Assembly: GCF_016458205.1 (NCBI RefSeq)
Contig: NZ_JAEMED010000004.1
Coordinates: 1 to 64,000, forward strand
DNA from: Streptococcus sp. 121
GTDB lineage: Bacteria > Bacillota > Bacilli > Lactobacillales > Streptococcaceae
Direction: 5' to 3'
Length of the DNA stretch: 64,000 nt
The notes under the pieces were generated by a model. That model ran no database searches. It worked only from the letters and a program-made list of their open reading frames with translations, and was not told the DNA's origin. This document shows, one piece after another, positions 33,486 through 43,453 of this stretch. The translations under genes and the position numbers were made by a program. Every line of letters starts with the position of its first letter. Position 1 is the stretch's first letter.

Positions 33486-35012
33486 TCACTTTCTTTCGTA
33501 AAGTTTGAATTGATTCAAATCTGTCTCAATCTCAGAGTAGTTGGTCGACAGCTCTCGCTCCACCTCATCCAAGAGCGGTTGAGACTGATTAACCACCACG
33601 TAGCGCGGCCGGCCGCCTTCCAAATCATTAGTCAGGCGGATTTGATTTTCCGGTAAAGCCAAATAATAATCCGGACTCAAAAGTGAGGACGCCGACCACA
33701 TCTCCACCTCCTGGTACCAATTAGCCCGGCTATCCCAAGCATAGAGAGTATCAGAGCGATCCGCCTCCGCTTGGATATAGGATCGCAATTCTTGACGTTC
33801 CTCTTGCACCTCGGCTTCTCCAATAGTTCGAATGCCTAAAGGAAGAAGAACTAAAACAGTTCCCAAGAGTAGGGGAAGGTAGAAAAGGGTGGCGACATAC
33901 TTCCGGAATAGGGGACGTTCTGTCTGAGCTTTTTTGTGCCGTCCATGTTGGACACCTGCCTGCAAGCGATCAAAGAGAAAAATTTGGATCAGCCAGAAAT
34001 AGACTAAACCTGGCAATAACTGGTGGAAACCAAATTCAGCCTGACTGCTGGCCACAAGCCAGGTAGCCAAAGACCCCAGGACACCAAGAGGGAGGAAAAA
34101 GAGCCCTTCTCGGGTCCGGGGCGCCTGCCGCAGACCCCACAAACCAATTGGAAGACCTAAGCCCAATAAAACCAAGAAATAGAAAAGAGCTGGTTGCCAG
34201 AAACTAGCCATATGGAAATTCATGGTCTGCCAGATATAAGAACCTTGATTCAAAGCCAACCCAAAGGTTCCATTAAAAACTGTCACATAGCCTAAAGGAT
34301 AAAAGACCAGCGAAAAACCAATCAAGCCGGATAGGAGCTGGGAAACGCCCACACCAATCTGACGCTGTCGAAGATTGTGATAGGTTAGGTAGAGGAAGTT
34401 GATTCCAAAAAAGAAAGTCCCTACAAACGGATCTATCATCACTACAATAGACGCCAAAGCACCATACCTAAGAAAAATCTTATTCCCTACTTCTCCTTGG
34501 GAAATCTGCAGTAAAGTCTCTAGCGCTACCAATAAAAGTGGAAGGGTAAAAAGAGGAGCATAGAGACCGCCAAATCCCAAAATCAATGTCAAGAAATAAA
34601 AGAAATGGGTGGAGGCCCCAGCAACTTGTTGATTCCCTGTTAGGTTATAAGCGAACCGATAAGCCTTACGTCCACTGATATAAAAGAATACAAACTGAAA
34701 GAGACTTAGGAGAGCTGCTCCCTGGTAAAAGGAACCTAGCCATATCAAGAGGTAAAATAAAATACCTGCAGTTCCATAAAAATTCTCATAGACCATCTGC
34801 CCTTGCTGAAGGGCCCAGCCCCCATACAGGATTTGCTCTTGCAAATTCGTCGCTAGTTGAGTCAGGAAAGGATTGGCCACACTAAAAAAGGCCAGAAGGA
34901 AGCTCCAAATTAAGGGAGTTACAAAAGGAAGTTGAACATTCTCTTTTGATTCCCGGTTGGATCGCTGATAAGACCGCCGGTCTCCTCTAGATTCCATGAT
35001 TTGTTCCGTCAT
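33486..35012 (-). CDS. Polytopic membrane protein, GT-C glycosyltransferase-like
   Basis: About 508 residues from ATG 35012 (AAAGGAGAATACG upstream; ATG 35030 is the alternative). About eleven to twelve helices from residue 30 to 380, then a soluble C-terminal domain of about 120 residues (DTLYAWDSRANWYQEVEMWS, LEGGRPRYVVVNQSQP). This order resembles GT-C membrane glycosyltransferases, but I see no certain catalytic Asp-Glu motif in the first loop. Together with the cps genes downstream it suggests a role in surface glycopolymer assembly. Function not assigned. Confidence 0.65.
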   Translation of the reverse strand: MTEQIMESRGDRRSYQRSNRESKENVQLPFVTPLIWSFLLAFFSVANPFLTQLATNLQEQILYGGWALQQGQMVYENFYGTAGILFYLLIWLGSFYQGAALLSLFQFVFFYISGRKAYRFAYNLTGNQQVAGASTHFFYFLTLILGFGGLYAPLFTLPLLLVALETLLQISQGEVGNKIFLRYGALASIVVMIDPFVGTFFFGINFLYLTYHNLRQRQIGVGVSQLLSGLIGFSLVFYPLGYVTVFNGTFGLALNQGSYIWQTMNFHMASFWQPALFYFLVLLGLGLPIGLWGLRQAPRTREGLFFLPLGVLGSLATWLVASSQAEFGFHQLLPGLVYFWLIQIFLFDRLQAGVQHGRHKKAQTERPLFRKYVATLFYLPLLLGTVLVLLPLGIRTIGEAEVQEERQELRSYIQAEADRSDTLYAWDSRANWYQEVEMWSASSLLSPDYYLALPENQIRLTNDLEGGRPRYVVVNQSQPLLDEVERELSTNYSEIETDLNQFKLYERK

Positions 35013-35046
35013 CGTATTCTCCTTTTTCATTCCTCTCTAGTATACC

Positions 35047-35096
35047 AAAAAAGAAGGGAGGCGGGCACCTTCAACTGAAAGTCCCTCCCTTCTTTA
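35047..35096 (-). terminator. Terminator of cls
   Basis: AAAGAAGGGAGG...CCTCCCTTCTTTTTT on the minus strand, following the cls stop codon. Confidence 0.8.
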
Positions 35097-35105
35097 TCAC
35101 TTTTT

Positions 35106-36632
35106 TTACAACATAGGAGCAAAAATCTGCACTATTTCCTTGATCAAACGTTGGTACCAAACCGGCTTGATAGTATGATCCGTAACTTCAATAGATTCAT
35201 CAAAAATACTTTGGAAATCCTGACGCATAGCCTCTAGACTATTGGTCTGGTACATGAGCACCGCATTTTCATAATGATGTACTAGACTACGGTAGTCAAA
35301 GTTAATGGTTCCCACTACTCCTAGATGACCGTCCACTAAGACATTTTTCGAATGAACAAATCCAGGCTCATACTCAAAAATCCGGACTCCCGCACTCCGC
35401 AAGTCAGGATAAGCTCCCCTCGTTACGAGTTGAATAACCTTTTTATCTGGAATATATGGTGTCACGATGCGAACATCTACACCCCTGAGGGCTGCATTTT
35501 TGATATCCTCGGTCAAGTCGTAGTCCATAATCAGATAAGGAGTGGTGATGTAGATATAGTCCTGGGCCTGGGTAATTAAGTTTTGGTAAACTTTTTTTCC
35601 TACCTGCTCCTTATACATAGGCTTTGGTCCAGAACCATACGGAATGTAATAGCCCTGCCCCTCTTCTTTTTCTTCTAAGAAATGATAGCGATCAATGTCT
35701 TCCAGCTCACCTCGGTTAATGTACCAGTTCGTGAGGAAGAGGCGAACCATAGCTTGAACTGCGTCACCTTGAAGTCGAATTCCGCCATCCTTCCAATGGC
35801 CAAAGCGAAGGCGCTCATTGATATACTCATCCGCTAGGTTGACTCCGCCGGTATAGGCAATGTGGCCATCAATGACCAGAATTTTACGATGGTCTCGATT
35901 GTTGTAGGCCACGGTCATGCGGGGAATGACCTTATTAAACTGGTAAGCCTCAATACCTTGATCACGCAACTGGCGGGCATAGTTACCTGGAAGGGTAGCC
36001 ATACAGCCAATGTCATCATAGAGGAACTTGATTTCCACCCCCTGGACTGCCTTTCGCTTGAGAATATCCAAAATCTGGTCCCACATAATCCCTGGTTCCA
36101 CGATGTAGTACTCCAAGAAAATAAACTTCTCTGCAGCTTCCAAATCCTGTAAGAGGGCCTGAAAATAGTCCTCACCTAAAGCAAAGTAATCAGACTGAGT
36201 CCCTTTGTAAATGGCCGAGCTAGGGTCAATCTTCAAAAGAGCTTGCATAATCCCCGCCACTGATTGATTTTCCTCTCGCACCTCATCCAGGCTTTCCTGT
36301 GATGCGGGTACAAAGAAATCATACTGTCCAATCGTTTCTAATTGCTGAATCTCCTTGCGAGACAGACGGCGCTCCCCAAACATGATATAGAGTAGGGGAC
36401 CAAGTACTGGCAAAAGGGCTACTAAGAGCCAAGTAGCTTTGCTATCAGGGGCCATATTACGGTTAAAAATGGAAATGATCGTGGCTATTGTGATTAAGAA
36501 AATCAAACTCAGCCAAATATAGGGAAACATACGGCCGAAATAAAAGAAGGCGGCTAAAACCAAGGTTAATTCCGCCAACATGATTGCAACACTAAAACCA
36601 TATTTCCACATGATTAATCGTAATTTACGCAC
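35106..36632 (-). CDS. cls: Cardiolipin synthase
   Basis: 508 residues: two N-terminal membrane helices (about 12-55), then two phospholipase-D domains. The two HKD motifs are HRKILVIDGHIAYTGGVN (about 247-264) and HSKNVLVDGHLGVVGTINFD (about 428-447). It condenses two phosphatidylglycerols into cardiolipin in the membrane. Upstream is a small lipoprotein gene 19 bp away in the same direction. Confidence 0.94.
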   Translation of the reverse strand: MRKLRLIMWKYGFSVAIMLAELTLVLAAFFYFGRMFPYIWLSLIFLITIATIISIFNRNMAPDSKATWLLVALLPVLGPLLYIMFGERRLSRKEIQQLETIGQYDFFVPASQESLDEVREENQSVAGIMQALLKIDPSSAIYKGTQSDYFALGEDYFQALLQDLEAAEKFIFLEYYIVEPGIMWDQILDILKRKAVQGVEIKFLYDDIGCMATLPGNYARQLRDQGIEAYQFNKVIPRMTVAYNNRDHRKILVIDGHIAYTGGVNLADEYINERLRFGHWKDGGIRLQGDAVQAMVRLFLTNWYINRGELEDIDRYHFLEEKEEGQGYYIPYGSGPKPMYKEQVGKKVYQNLITQAQDYIYITTPYLIMDYDLTEDIKNAALRGVDVRIVTPYIPDKKVIQLVTRGAYPDLRSAGVRIFEYEPGFVHSKNVLVDGHLGVVGTINFDYRSLVHHYENAVLMYQTNSLEAMRQDFQSIFDESIEVTDHTIKPVWYQRLIKEIVQIFAPML

Positions 36633-36651
36633 ACTTCTTCCTCTTTATCAC

Positions 36652-37038
36652 TTATCCTGTTCGCTTAAAGACCTTCTCAGCCTCTAGCTCCCCATCATAA
36701 TCATATTCAATATCTTGGATGTAAAGTTGATGGTTCTCCACACGATAGAGCATGTACTCTTCGTCCACCATCATGCCTTCAGGATCAACCACCTGGACCT
36801 GACGTACAATTTTATTCCCAGCACCATCGTCCGAGATCAAGGTCCCTTGACCATCTTTCATGGTCAAATGGTAGTTTTCATCTTCCGTTGAAGCTGCATA
36901 GGTTCCATCCAGATTTTCCGGAATTGCCAATACCGTCTCTTCTTCAACCGGTTGCTCTTGACTGGATCGTGCCGAGCAGGCTGTCAATCCTAGGGCAACC
37001 AATAACGTCAACCCTACGGTCAGCCATTTCTTGGACAT
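36652..37038 (-). CDS. Small lipoprotein (128 aa)
   Basis: 128 residues with lipoprotein signal ending LTAC (18-21), a short acidic linker, and a compact beta-rich domain (LDGTYAASTEDENYHLTMKD ... LYIQDIEYDYDGELEAEKVF). Acidic, one domain, no catalytic motif I recognise. Probably co-transcribed with cls. Could be a lipocalin/META-like small domain, but this is only an impression. Confidence 0.7.
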   Translation of the reverse strand: MSKKWLTVGLTLLVALGLTACSARSSQEQPVEEETVLAIPENLDGTYAASTEDENYHLTMKDGQGTLISDDGAGNKIVRQVQVVDPEGMMVDEEYMLYRVENHQLYIQDIEYDYDGELEAEKVFKRTG

Positions 37039-37103
37039 TCTGCTACTCCTAATCTATTTTCTCCCATCTAGTATACACCATTTTTACCAAAATGTTAGCT
37101 AAT

Positions 37104-38318
37104 TTACTCACTTATCCAACCTTTACGCACCTGACCGACAAAATGTAAAGAACCTGTAATAAAGATTGGCCGCCTTTCCTCTTCCCGGATAAAGGTCGCT
37201 ATCCCTTTTTCAAGCCGCTCCAGTCCTAGGGAAGATCCATCCTCTAAGCCTCCATCAAAAGGAACAAGATAGTAGCTTGCATGTGGTAAGTGGTGCCGTA
37301 AATAAGCGACCATCTCCTGGTAATTTTTTCTTGGTAAAAAACCTAAAAGGAAGATCGGCGTGTCCCAGGCCTGGGCCTTTATAAACTCGACCAGGCGCTC
37401 CAAGGCTGGCACATTGTGGGCCCCATCAAGGTAAACTCCCGGTGCCAACAGTTCCAAACGGCCCGGCCACTGCACACGCTCCAGCGACCGTCGCATCTGA
37501 GCCAGGTCAAGGTCTTGTCCCCTGATCCGAGCCCAGCGAAGGGCAGCCATCAAGGCTAGGGCTGCATTCTCTCTCTGATAAGCCCCCGGCAGACTCAACT
37601 TGAGTTCTTCCAAGGTCAACCCATTCGTCCAGAAAGTCTGGTCCTGCCACACAAACTCCTGACCAAAGCGGAAAATAGGATTCCCAAAACGAGCCACTTC
37701 TTCTTCAAAAACTGGAAGCAAGTCTGCGGACAGCGGGCCCAAGAGCAACTCCTGCTCTGCATTCACAATCCCTGCTTTCTCACACGCAATCGCAGTCAAG
37801 CTAGACCCCAGGAGTTCCTGATGATCCAAGCCAATAGAAGTGATGAGAGCCAATTCACTTGCCACCACATTAGTCGCGTCATGGCGACCGCCAATCCCAA
37901 CCTCTAAAAGTGCCACATCCACGGCCTCCTCCGCAAAATAGAGAAAGGCCACACAAGTCCACAGCTCAAAATAGGACAGAGGCCCCAACTGCATCTGAGC
38001 CTCCACCTCCTGCAGACGCAGGGCCAACTGAGACAAACGCTCCAACGGAAGTACGTGTCCATTCAAGCACACCCGTTCCCGCATATCTTCTAAGTGCGGA
38101 GAGGTAAAAGCGCCCACCTTATAACCCTGGTCCAGCAACAGTTGGCCTAAAATCGCCTGGGTTGACCCCTTGCCATTTGTCCCCGCAATCTGGATACTCG
38201 CAAACTGTCGCTCAGGATGGTCCAGAAGTTCTAAAGCTTCCAACAACCGCTCCTGACCCTTATGAAAATTCAGTCCAATCCGACTATCAAACCAAGACTC
38301 TAACGCCTCCAGATTCAT
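37104..38318 (-). CDS. folC: Folylpolyglutamate / dihydrofolate synthase
   Basis: 404 residues of the Mur-ligase superfamily: ATP loop IQIAGTNGKGST (about 42-53), FTSPHLEDMRERVCLNG, GIGGRHDATNV (Mg/folate region) and LDGAHNVPAL in the C-terminal domain. It adds glutamates to folates (and possibly joins dihydropteroate and glutamate). The gap upstream (38319-38759) holds no gene: two terminators and a RUP-like element. Confidence 0.93.
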   Translation of the reverse strand: MNLEALESWFDSRIGLNFHKGQERLLEALELLDHPERQFASIQIAGTNGKGSTQAILGQLLLDQGYKVGAFTSPHLEDMRERVCLNGHVLPLERLSQLALRLQEVEAQMQLGPLSYFELWTCVAFLYFAEEAVDVALLEVGIGGRHDATNVVASELALITSIGLDHQELLGSSLTAIACEKAGIVNAEQELLLGPLSADLLPVFEEEVARFGNPIFRFGQEFVWQDQTFWTNGLTLEELKLSLPGAYQRENAALALMAALRWARIRGQDLDLAQMRRSLERVQWPGRLELLAPGVYLDGAHNVPALERLVEFIKAQAWDTPIFLLGFLPRKNYQEMVAYLRHHLPHASYYLVPFDGGLEDGSSLGLERLEKGIATFIREEERRPIFITGSLHFVGQVRKGWISE

Positions 38319-38450
38319 GATTAGAACCCCCTTTTCTAAAACACTCCTGAAACAAATTAGCCGATCGGTTCATCAATATACAGACCCGCTGGCCGAAACT
38401 GGAATAGCTACTCCCTCCAGCATCCATCCGACCCTCGTTAGTCGAATACA

Positions 38451-38484
38451 GAAAAAGCCGAGGCAAGTACCTGCCCCGACCCCT
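38451..38484 (-). terminator. Terminator-like hairpin upstream of folC
   Basis: On the minus strand GTCGGGGCAGG-TA-CTTGCCTCGGC followed by TTTTTC, about 140 bp before folC; either read-through protection or attenuation. Confidence 0.6.
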
Positions 38485-38542
38485 ACAAATCGTTTTTCTC
38501 TTCAGTTTAATTGCTTTACCTAGCTTCTTTCAAGCTGGCTGG

Positions 38543-38649
38543 TATACTCTTTTAGTTTATCTTTTATTACTGTGTTAGCTCGTCTTGCCGTACTTTAGTA
38601 CTACCTGCGACTTCGCTGCCTTGTACTAAAAGCAAACTAAAAGACTATA
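38543..38649. mobile_element. RUP-like element, copy B (107 bp)
   Basis: TATACTCTTTTAGTTTATCT ... AAGCAAACTAAAAGACTATA with imperfect inverted ends (TATACTCTTTTAGTTT versus TATAGTCTTTTAGTTT read inward) and TA at both borders. Length is exactly 107 bp, the size of pneumococcal RUP elements, and the internal CGTCTTGCCGTAC resembles RUP. No coding capacity. Confidence 0.75.
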
Positions 38650-38735
38650 AAAAGAGATTGGGGTGAGTCTCAATTTCATGTCAACCCCTGAAAATGTCCA
38701 CAGGACCTGAGCCAAGTCTTCATTTCCGGTCGGCT

Positions 38736-38763
38736 GGTAAAAAGGTCCGCAGGACCTTTTTAC
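38736..38763 (-). terminator. Terminator of the recombination/DUF1292 gene group
   Basis: AAAAAGGTCC-GC-AGGACCTTTTT overlaps the DUF1292 stop codon region. Confidence 0.75.
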
Positions 38764-39062
38764 TCCTCTGTCATGAAGCTGTTGAAGACTTCTTCAATCA
38801 TGTCCCATTCGGCGTTGGAATCTTCAGGGATCGGTTGGAGGTCGCCTTCGGTGCCGTCTTCGTTTTCTGTGTAGGAATAGGCTTGAATTTCGATTTGGCC
38901 ATCTTCGTCTTCTTCAGCGCTGACGGGCATCAAGAGAACATAGTTCTTACCAAATTCTTCTCGCCCATCGATGGTTAAGATGATTTCAAATAAGCTTTCA
39001 TTCCCGGCCTCATCTACCAGAGTGATAACATCGCGTTCGTGTTCTTCGTGTGAATGTGACAT
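38760..39062 (-). CDS. DUF1292 family protein (YrzB-like)
   Basis: 100 residues, very acidic (almost one in three Asp/Glu): [40 protein letters not shown], ending FNSFMTEE. Family DUF1292 is universally placed next to ruvX and the IreB gene in Firmicutes, as here. Function unknown; probably a small beta-sheet protein. An N-terminal His/Glu run (SHSHEEHER) is typical. Confidence 0.9.
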   Translation of the reverse strand: MSHSHEEHERDVITLVDEAGNESLFEIILTIDGREEFGKNYVLLMPVSAEEDEDGQIEIQAYSYTENEDGTEGDLQPIPEDSNAEWDMIEEVFNSFMTEE

Positions 39063-39071
39063 GGTTTCCTC

Positions 39072-39491
39072 CTAAAAATGGCGGTCTAAATAATTTTGTA
39101 AAATCAATTGAGCCGCTAATTTATCAATCACTTTTTTGCGTTTAGAACGACTGATATCCGCTTGTTCAATCAGCATTCTCTCAGCGGCCACAGTGGTCAA
39201 GCGCTCGTCTTGGTAGGATACTGGCTTGCCAAACTCCTTGGTCAGTAATTCTCCATAGGCCTGACTAGCTTCAACCCGAGGACCGCTGGTATTGTTCATA
39301 TTCTTAGGCAGACCAATTACGAATTGATCTACTGTGTATTCTTGGACAAGTTGAGAAAGGCGGTCCAAGCCAAATTCACCCTTCTCTTCATCAATGGGAA
39401 TAATCTCCAAGCCTTGGGCAGTAAATCCCAAGGGATCGGAGATTGCGACTCCAACTGTTTTAGAGCCCACATCCAACCCCATAATTCTCAT
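39072..39491 (-). CDS. ruvX: Holliday-junction resolvase-like protein RuvX (YqgF)
   Basis: 139 residues with RNase H fold: [20 protein letters not shown] (first Asp), [16 protein letters not shown], and [10 protein letters not shown] with YQDERLTT containing the acidic site residue. The YqgF family acts in pre-16S rRNA 5'-end processing and has been proposed as a resolvase. The start overlaps the stop of ireB by one base. Confidence 0.93.
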   Translation of the reverse strand: MRIMGLDVGSKTVGVAISDPLGFTAQGLEIIPIDEEKGEFGLDRLSQLVQEYTVDQFVIGLPKNMNNTSGPRVEASQAYGELLTKEFGKPVSYQDERLTTVAAERMLIEQADISRSKRKKVIDKLAAQLILQNYLDRHF

Positions 39492-39757
39492 TAAAAATCG
39501 ACTCCTTGTCCTTTCAAGTAATAGCGGACCAGTTCTTCAACAATCTCATCGCGTTCGTATTTACGGATTTGATTCCGAGCATCGTTGTAACGAGGCACAT
39601 AAGCTGGATCCCCGCTCAAAACATACCCGACAATCTGGTTGATTGGGTTATAACCTTTTTCGCTTAGGGACGTGTAAACATGGGTCAAAGTCTCGCTGAT
39701 TTCCTTTTTATTGGAATCATCAAGATTAAAACGAACTGTTTCATCTGTAAAACTCAC
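39491..39757 (-). CDS. ireB: IreB regulatory phosphoprotein (DUF965)
   Basis: 88 residues from GTG 39757 (AGAAGGTGTAATA upstream), which gives exactly the family length; a longer reading to 39802 adds an upstream extension not found in the family. [20 protein letters not shown] at the start carries the Thr residues phosphorylated by the Ser/Thr kinase IreK/StkP in enterococci; [22 protein letters not shown] is the conserved core. It links cell-wall stress signalling to metabolism. Confidence 0.92.
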   Translation of the reverse strand: MSFTDETVRFNLDDSNKKEISETLTHVYTSLSEKGYNPINQIVGYVLSGDPAYVPRYNDARNQIRKYERDEIVEELVRYYLKGQGVDF

Positions 39758-39826
39758 TATTACACCTTCTTTCTCATATAGTATTTCCCCATTATACCAC
39801 ACTCCAGAGGGGAAAACAATTGGGGG

Positions 39827-40405
39827 TTACGGAGCATCAGTCACAACGGCACCGTTCGTCTGCCGAACTTCCAAGAATTTACTTGGAGTAACTTCGCTCA
39901 TCTCTACAATACCACTGCCTTGGAAGTAGGCGATTGATCGGATGGCATCTAAATCCAAGTCTTGAAAGTTGTAAGTCGAAACATTTTTAAGCCGCTGATC
40001 CTCTAAGACCTCGACATTATTGGTAAAACCTCGAACGGCTGTCGCTGCCTTATAGTTCTCATCCTCTTCAAGGCCAGCTCGTAAACGGTTGTTGGTTTCC
40101 GCTACTCCTACTTCATCAACGGATTGTTTCAATTCATCGGTCAAAGGACTAATGAGCTCTATTTCAAACGTCAGATAGTTGTCTCCTTGATAAGTCAGAG
40201 TTTGAACAGTGGTCGTTCCATCTGCAGCTGTTGGAAACTCCAGGCGTTTTTTCTGCACAGCATTTTCATCGACCTTTTCCGTCAAAATTGGAAGAGTCGA
40301 AGTAATTTCAATCTCCTTTTGAGCTTCCTTGTTTTCTTTTCTAGCTTGACCACACCCTGCTAGCACAAGGAGGCTTAGCGTGGCTGTTATGAGTATTTTT
40401 TTCAT
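39827..40405 (-). CDS. Lipoprotein, possibly DUF1307/YehR-like
   Basis: 192 residues; signal with LAGC at about 15-18, Lys/Glu-rich linker, then a domain with TTTVQTLTYQGDNYLTFEIE and YFQGSGIVEMSEVTPSKFLE. The length and the alternating TY-GD pattern suggest the YehR/DUF1307 lipoproteins of Firmicutes, but I hold this loosely. Starts alone between spx and ireB; a Met-Lys-Lys start and AGGAG-type site are present. Confidence 0.65.
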   Translation of the reverse strand: MKKILITATLSLLVLAGCGQARKENKEAQKEIEITSTLPILTEKVDENAVQKKRLEFPTAADGTTTVQTLTYQGDNYLTFEIELISPLTDELKQSVDEVGVAETNNRLRAGLEEDENYKAATAVRGFTNNVEVLEDQRLKNVSTYNFQDLDLDAIRSIAYFQGSGIVEMSEVTPSKFLEVRQTNGAVVTDAP

Positions 40406-40455
40406 GATTTGAGTCTCCTCTCAGCCTCTATTTTATCATACTGTCTTTCTACTGA

Positions 40456-40491
40456 CAAAAAAGCTGGCGCAAATAAGGCCAGCTTTTTTGG
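40456..40491 (-). terminator. Terminator of spx
   Basis: AAAAAAGCTGGC (9-nt loop) GCCAGCTTTTTT immediately after the spx stop codon. Confidence 0.85.
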
Positions 40492-40493
40492 AG

Positions 40494-40892
40494 TTAGAGA
40501 GCCGCACGTAAGCGAGCCTCTGCATTTTCAACATTGCGAACAGATCGTGGGAGAAAGGCTCGAATATCATCTTCTTTGTAACCTACTTGTAGACGTTTCT
40601 CATCTACCATAATCGGGCTCTTAAGGATTCGTGGGTTCTCAAGGATAATATCCACTACCTCACTAAGCGGTAGATCTTCTAAATCAACCCCTAGGCTCTT
40701 GGCATAGCGATTTTTAGAAGAAACAATGCTAGCAACGCCATTATCGGTCTTAGAGAGGATTGCCATTAGTTCTTCTCTTGTAATACCATCTTTTCCAATG
40801 TTTTTTTCTTTATAACTTAATTGATGCTGAGTTAACCAGGTTTTTGCTTTTTTACAGCTTGTGCAACTTGAAACTGTGTAAATTTTGATCAT
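40494..40892 (-). CDS. spx: Spx-family transcriptional regulator
   Basis: 132 residues, ArsC-like fold. The redox CxxC is C10-T-S-C13 (SSCTSCKKAKTWL), followed by LSKTDNGVASIVSSKNRYAK and PIMVDEKRLQVGYKEDDIRAFLPR, the canonical Spx C-terminus. Spx binds the RNA polymerase alpha subunit and reprograms transcription under disulfide stress. Streptococci usually have two spx genes; which one this is cannot be told from here. Confidence 0.93.
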   Translation of the reverse strand: MIKIYTVSSCTSCKKAKTWLTQHQLSYKEKNIGKDGITREELMAILSKTDNGVASIVSSKNRYAKSLGVDLEDLPLSEVVDIILENPRILKSPIMVDEKRLQVGYKEDDIRAFLPRSVRNVENAEARLRAAL

Positions 40893-40943
40893 ACAAAATC
40901 CTCCTTTCGCTACACTACTGTTAGTTTAGCGGATTTTGAAAAA

Positions 40944-40974
40944 AAGGCCATCGGTCCCCAGACCGACTTTTGCA
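40944..40974 (-). terminator. Terminator of recA
   Basis: GTCGGTCT-GGGG-ACCGATGGCC followed by TTTTTTT on the minus strand, right after the recA stop. Confidence 0.75.
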
Positions 40975-40975
40975 T

Positions 40976-42151
40976 TTATTCTTCGATTTCAATCTCTTCC
41001 AAATCCAAAGGAAGATCTTGAACCATGTCCGCAGCTTCTTCCAAAACCTTCTCATCGACTTGAGGCTGTTCCGAGCTATCTGCAGCCTCTCCTTCTGGAA
41101 GATCAGCTACTGGCAAGCCAAAATGTTGACGGACCTTGCGATCAATTTCTTCAAAAATAGCTGGATTTTCCTTAAGGAACTTCTTAGCATTCTCAGAACC
41201 TTGACCAATCTTATCGTCTCCGTAAGAATACCAAGCTCCCGATTTTTTAATGATTTCCAAATCACTAGCAATCTTGACCAGTTCCCCGGCCGCAGAAATC
41301 CCCTCACCGTAGATAATCTCAACGACCGCTTCTTTAAATGGCGGCGCAACCTTATTTTTGACAACCTTAATCTTGGTTTCTTTACCAATATTCTCATCCT
41401 TCTGGTCACCCGTTCCCTTAATTTGAGAATTGCCACGAACGTCTAAGCGGACAGAAGCATAGAATTTAAGGGCACGGCCACCCGGTGTGGTTTCAGGGTT
41501 TCCGAACATAACTCCAACTTTTTCCCGAAGCTGGTTGATAAAGATCGCAACGGTCTTGGTTTTATTGATGGAAGATCCTAATTTTCGCATCGCCTGGCTC
41601 ATCATCCGGGCCTGCAAACCAACGTGACTGTCTCCGATGTCTCCATCGATTTCAGCTCGCGGAACCAAGGCTGCTACCGAGTCGATCACCACTAAGTCAA
41701 TCGCTCCAGAATCAATCAGCTTTCCAGCAATTTCTAAACCTTGCTCCCCAGAGTCTGGTTGAGAGAGCAGAAGCTCATCAATATTCACTCCAAGAGCCTG
41801 GGCATAAGCTGGATCCAATGCATGCTCAGCATCAATAAAAGCAGCAATGCCCCCTTCCTTCTGCGCTTGGGCTACCGCATGCAGGGCAACCGTCGTCTTA
41901 CCAGAACTTTCTGGTCCATAAATCTCGATAATCCGACCTTTAGGATAACCACCGGCACCCAGAGCAATGTCCAAAGCCAGGCTTCCTGAACTCATGACCT
42001 GAACCTTCTGATCCATCCGTTCACCTAGACGCATGATCGACCCTTTACCGAAATCCTTTTCGATGACTTTCATCGCATCTTCAAGGGCTTTTTTCCGTTC
42101 ATCACCAAATTTTTTGGTAATTTCAGGTAATTTTTTTTGTTTTTTTGCCAT
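40976..42151 (-). CDS. recA: Recombinase RecA
   Basis: 391 residues. Walker [15 protein letters not shown] (about 77-90), [30 protein letters not shown], and the L2 DNA-binding loop [21 protein letters not shown] split here into its conserved parts. The C-terminus is an acidic tail rich in Glu/Asp (ending DLEEIEIEE), longer than in E. coli but usual for streptococci. Strand exchange in repair and transformation. It has its own promoter inside the end of cinA and probably also reads through from cinA. Confidence 0.97.
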   Translation of the reverse strand: MAKKQKKLPEITKKFGDERKKALEDAMKVIEKDFGKGSIMRLGERMDQKVQVMSSGSLALDIALGAGGYPKGRIIEIYGPESSGKTTVALHAVAQAQKEGGIAAFIDAEHALDPAYAQALGVNIDELLLSQPDSGEQGLEIAGKLIDSGAIDLVVIDSVAALVPRAEIDGDIGDSHVGLQARMMSQAMRKLGSSINKTKTVAIFINQLREKVGVMFGNPETTPGGRALKFYASVRLDVRGNSQIKGTGDQKDENIGKETKIKVVKNKVAPPFKEAVVEIIYGEGISAAGELVKIASDLEIIKKSGAWYSYGDDKIGQGSENAKKFLKENPAIFEEIDRKVRQHFGLPVADLPEGEAADSSEQPQVDEKVLEEAADMVQDLPLDLEEIEIEE

Positions 42152-42187
42152 TTTTTCTCCTTATTTCAAATACAAGACACTTCTTCC

Positions 42188-42216
42188 ATTATAGCAAACT
42201 CTCTTACTTGATTAAA
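42188..42216 (-). promoter_or_regulatory. recA promoter (within cinA 3' end)
   Basis: TATAAT at 42188-42193 with TTTAAT (42211-42216) at a 17-bp spacing on the minus strand, 36 bp upstream of the recA ATG. The -35 is weak. Confidence 0.5.
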
Positions 42217-43442
42217 GTTTTCCGTATTAAATTAAAAGCCTCTAGAACAGCCATCTGGCGAATGGTGTTGCGGTCTCGACCTCCTAAATAAAGACGGTGG
42301 CTGCTGGTCCCTTGGGGACCAGCCAAACCTAGCCAGACCGTCCCCACTTCTTGTCCCTCCAACTGATCAGGGCCCGCAACCCCTGTCAGGCTAAGGGCTA
42401 GGTCCGCTCCCGTGCGGGCTCGGGCACCTGCAGCCATCTGTTCAGCAGTCCAGGCGGAGACGACACCAGCCGACTGCAATTTCTCTAGAGGAATCCCTAG
42501 CATCTGGTTTTTCTGCTCTAGACTGTAGGTCACAAAACCACCAGGAAAGACTGCAGAAGCCCCTGGTAATTGGGCTAATTCGGCCTGTAACAATCCAGCC
42601 GTTAAACTTTCCGCTGCTGTCAAGGTCAACTCCTTCTCCTTCAGCAAATCGAGGACTGTCTGAGCTAAACTCTGATGATCTCCATAAGCATAGAGATAAT
42701 CTTGCAAATCCCCTTCTTGCAGAATGGCCGTTTCCAATTGGTCTAACAAAGACTCTCCTTCCTCTGGGCTGGCGGCTTGAGCGGTCAGTCGTAGAGTCAC
42801 TTCGCCTACCTTAGCATAAGGAGCTAGAGTAGGGTTGGTTTGATTGGAAATTAGGTCAGCGAGGCGGGTCACCAACTGACTTTCACCAATCCCAAAGAAA
42901 CGAAGCACGCGCGAATAGAGAGCTTGCTCTTGTTTCAAAAGTGGGGCCACCTGTTCTAAAAACATAGGCTTGAGTTCACTTGGTGGACCAGGAAGAAGGA
43001 CATAGGTAACCCCCTGATTCTCAACAAGACTCCCCACGGCTAAGCCTGTTCGATTGGGGAGGGCACGCGCCCCTTCGATAGTATCTGCCTGACGGTCATT
43101 ATTTGCTGTCCGGATTCGCTTAGGATTGCTGGCAAAAAAGGCATCGATCTTGGCCATGGCTTCTGGGTCTGGCACCAAGTCCCGACCTAAAAAAGTAGCC
43201 AAGGTTTGTTTGGTCAAATCATCTTCTGTCGGACCTAGACCCCCGGATAAAATCACCCAATCCGCTCGTTCTTTTGCCAGACTTAGCACCTCTGTCAGCC
43301 GTTCGACATTATCCCCAACAACCGTGTGGTAATAAACCCCAATCCCCAAACCTGCCAATTCTTGAGACAGGAATTGAGCATTGGTATTGGCAATTTGCCC
43401 CATCAAAAGCTCCGTCCCTACTGCAATGATCTCTGCCTTCAT
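42204..43442 (-). CDS. cinA: Competence/damage-inducible protein CinA
   Basis: 412 residues. N-terminal MoaB-like domain ([39 protein letters not shown]) and C-terminal nicotinamide-nucleotide amidase domain ([39 protein letters not shown]). In streptococci CinA is a late competence protein that brings RecA to the membrane; the family also deamidates NMN. Transcribed with ruvA upstream and recA downstream; AAAGGAGACGGCC before the ATG. Confidence 0.95.
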   Translation of the reverse strand: MKAEIIAVGTELLMGQIANTNAQFLSQELAGLGIGVYYHTVVGDNVERLTEVLSLAKERADWVILSGGLGPTEDDLTKQTLATFLGRDLVPDPEAMAKIDAFFASNPKRIRTANNDRQADTIEGARALPNRTGLAVGSLVENQGVTYVLLPGPPSELKPMFLEQVAPLLKQEQALYSRVLRFFGIGESQLVTRLADLISNQTNPTLAPYAKVGEVTLRLTAQAASPEEGESLLDQLETAILQEGDLQDYLYAYGDHQSLAQTVLDLLKEKELTLTAAESLTAGLLQAELAQLPGASAVFPGGFVTYSLEQKNQMLGIPLEKLQSAGVVSAWTAEQMAAGARARTGADLALSLTGVAGPDQLEGQEVGTVWLGLAGPQGTSSHRLYLGGRDRNTIRQMAVLEAFNLIRKTLIK

Positions 43443-43453
43443 GGCCGTCTCCT

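Noticed and set aside
36652-37038. Assignment to a named lipocalin/META family
   Set aside because: Only length and beta-rich look support it; no diagnostic motif.
38317-38523. 68-codon plus-strand frame upstream of folC
   Set aside because: No ribosome site, spans a terminator hairpin; gap is better explained by terminators and the RUP-like element.
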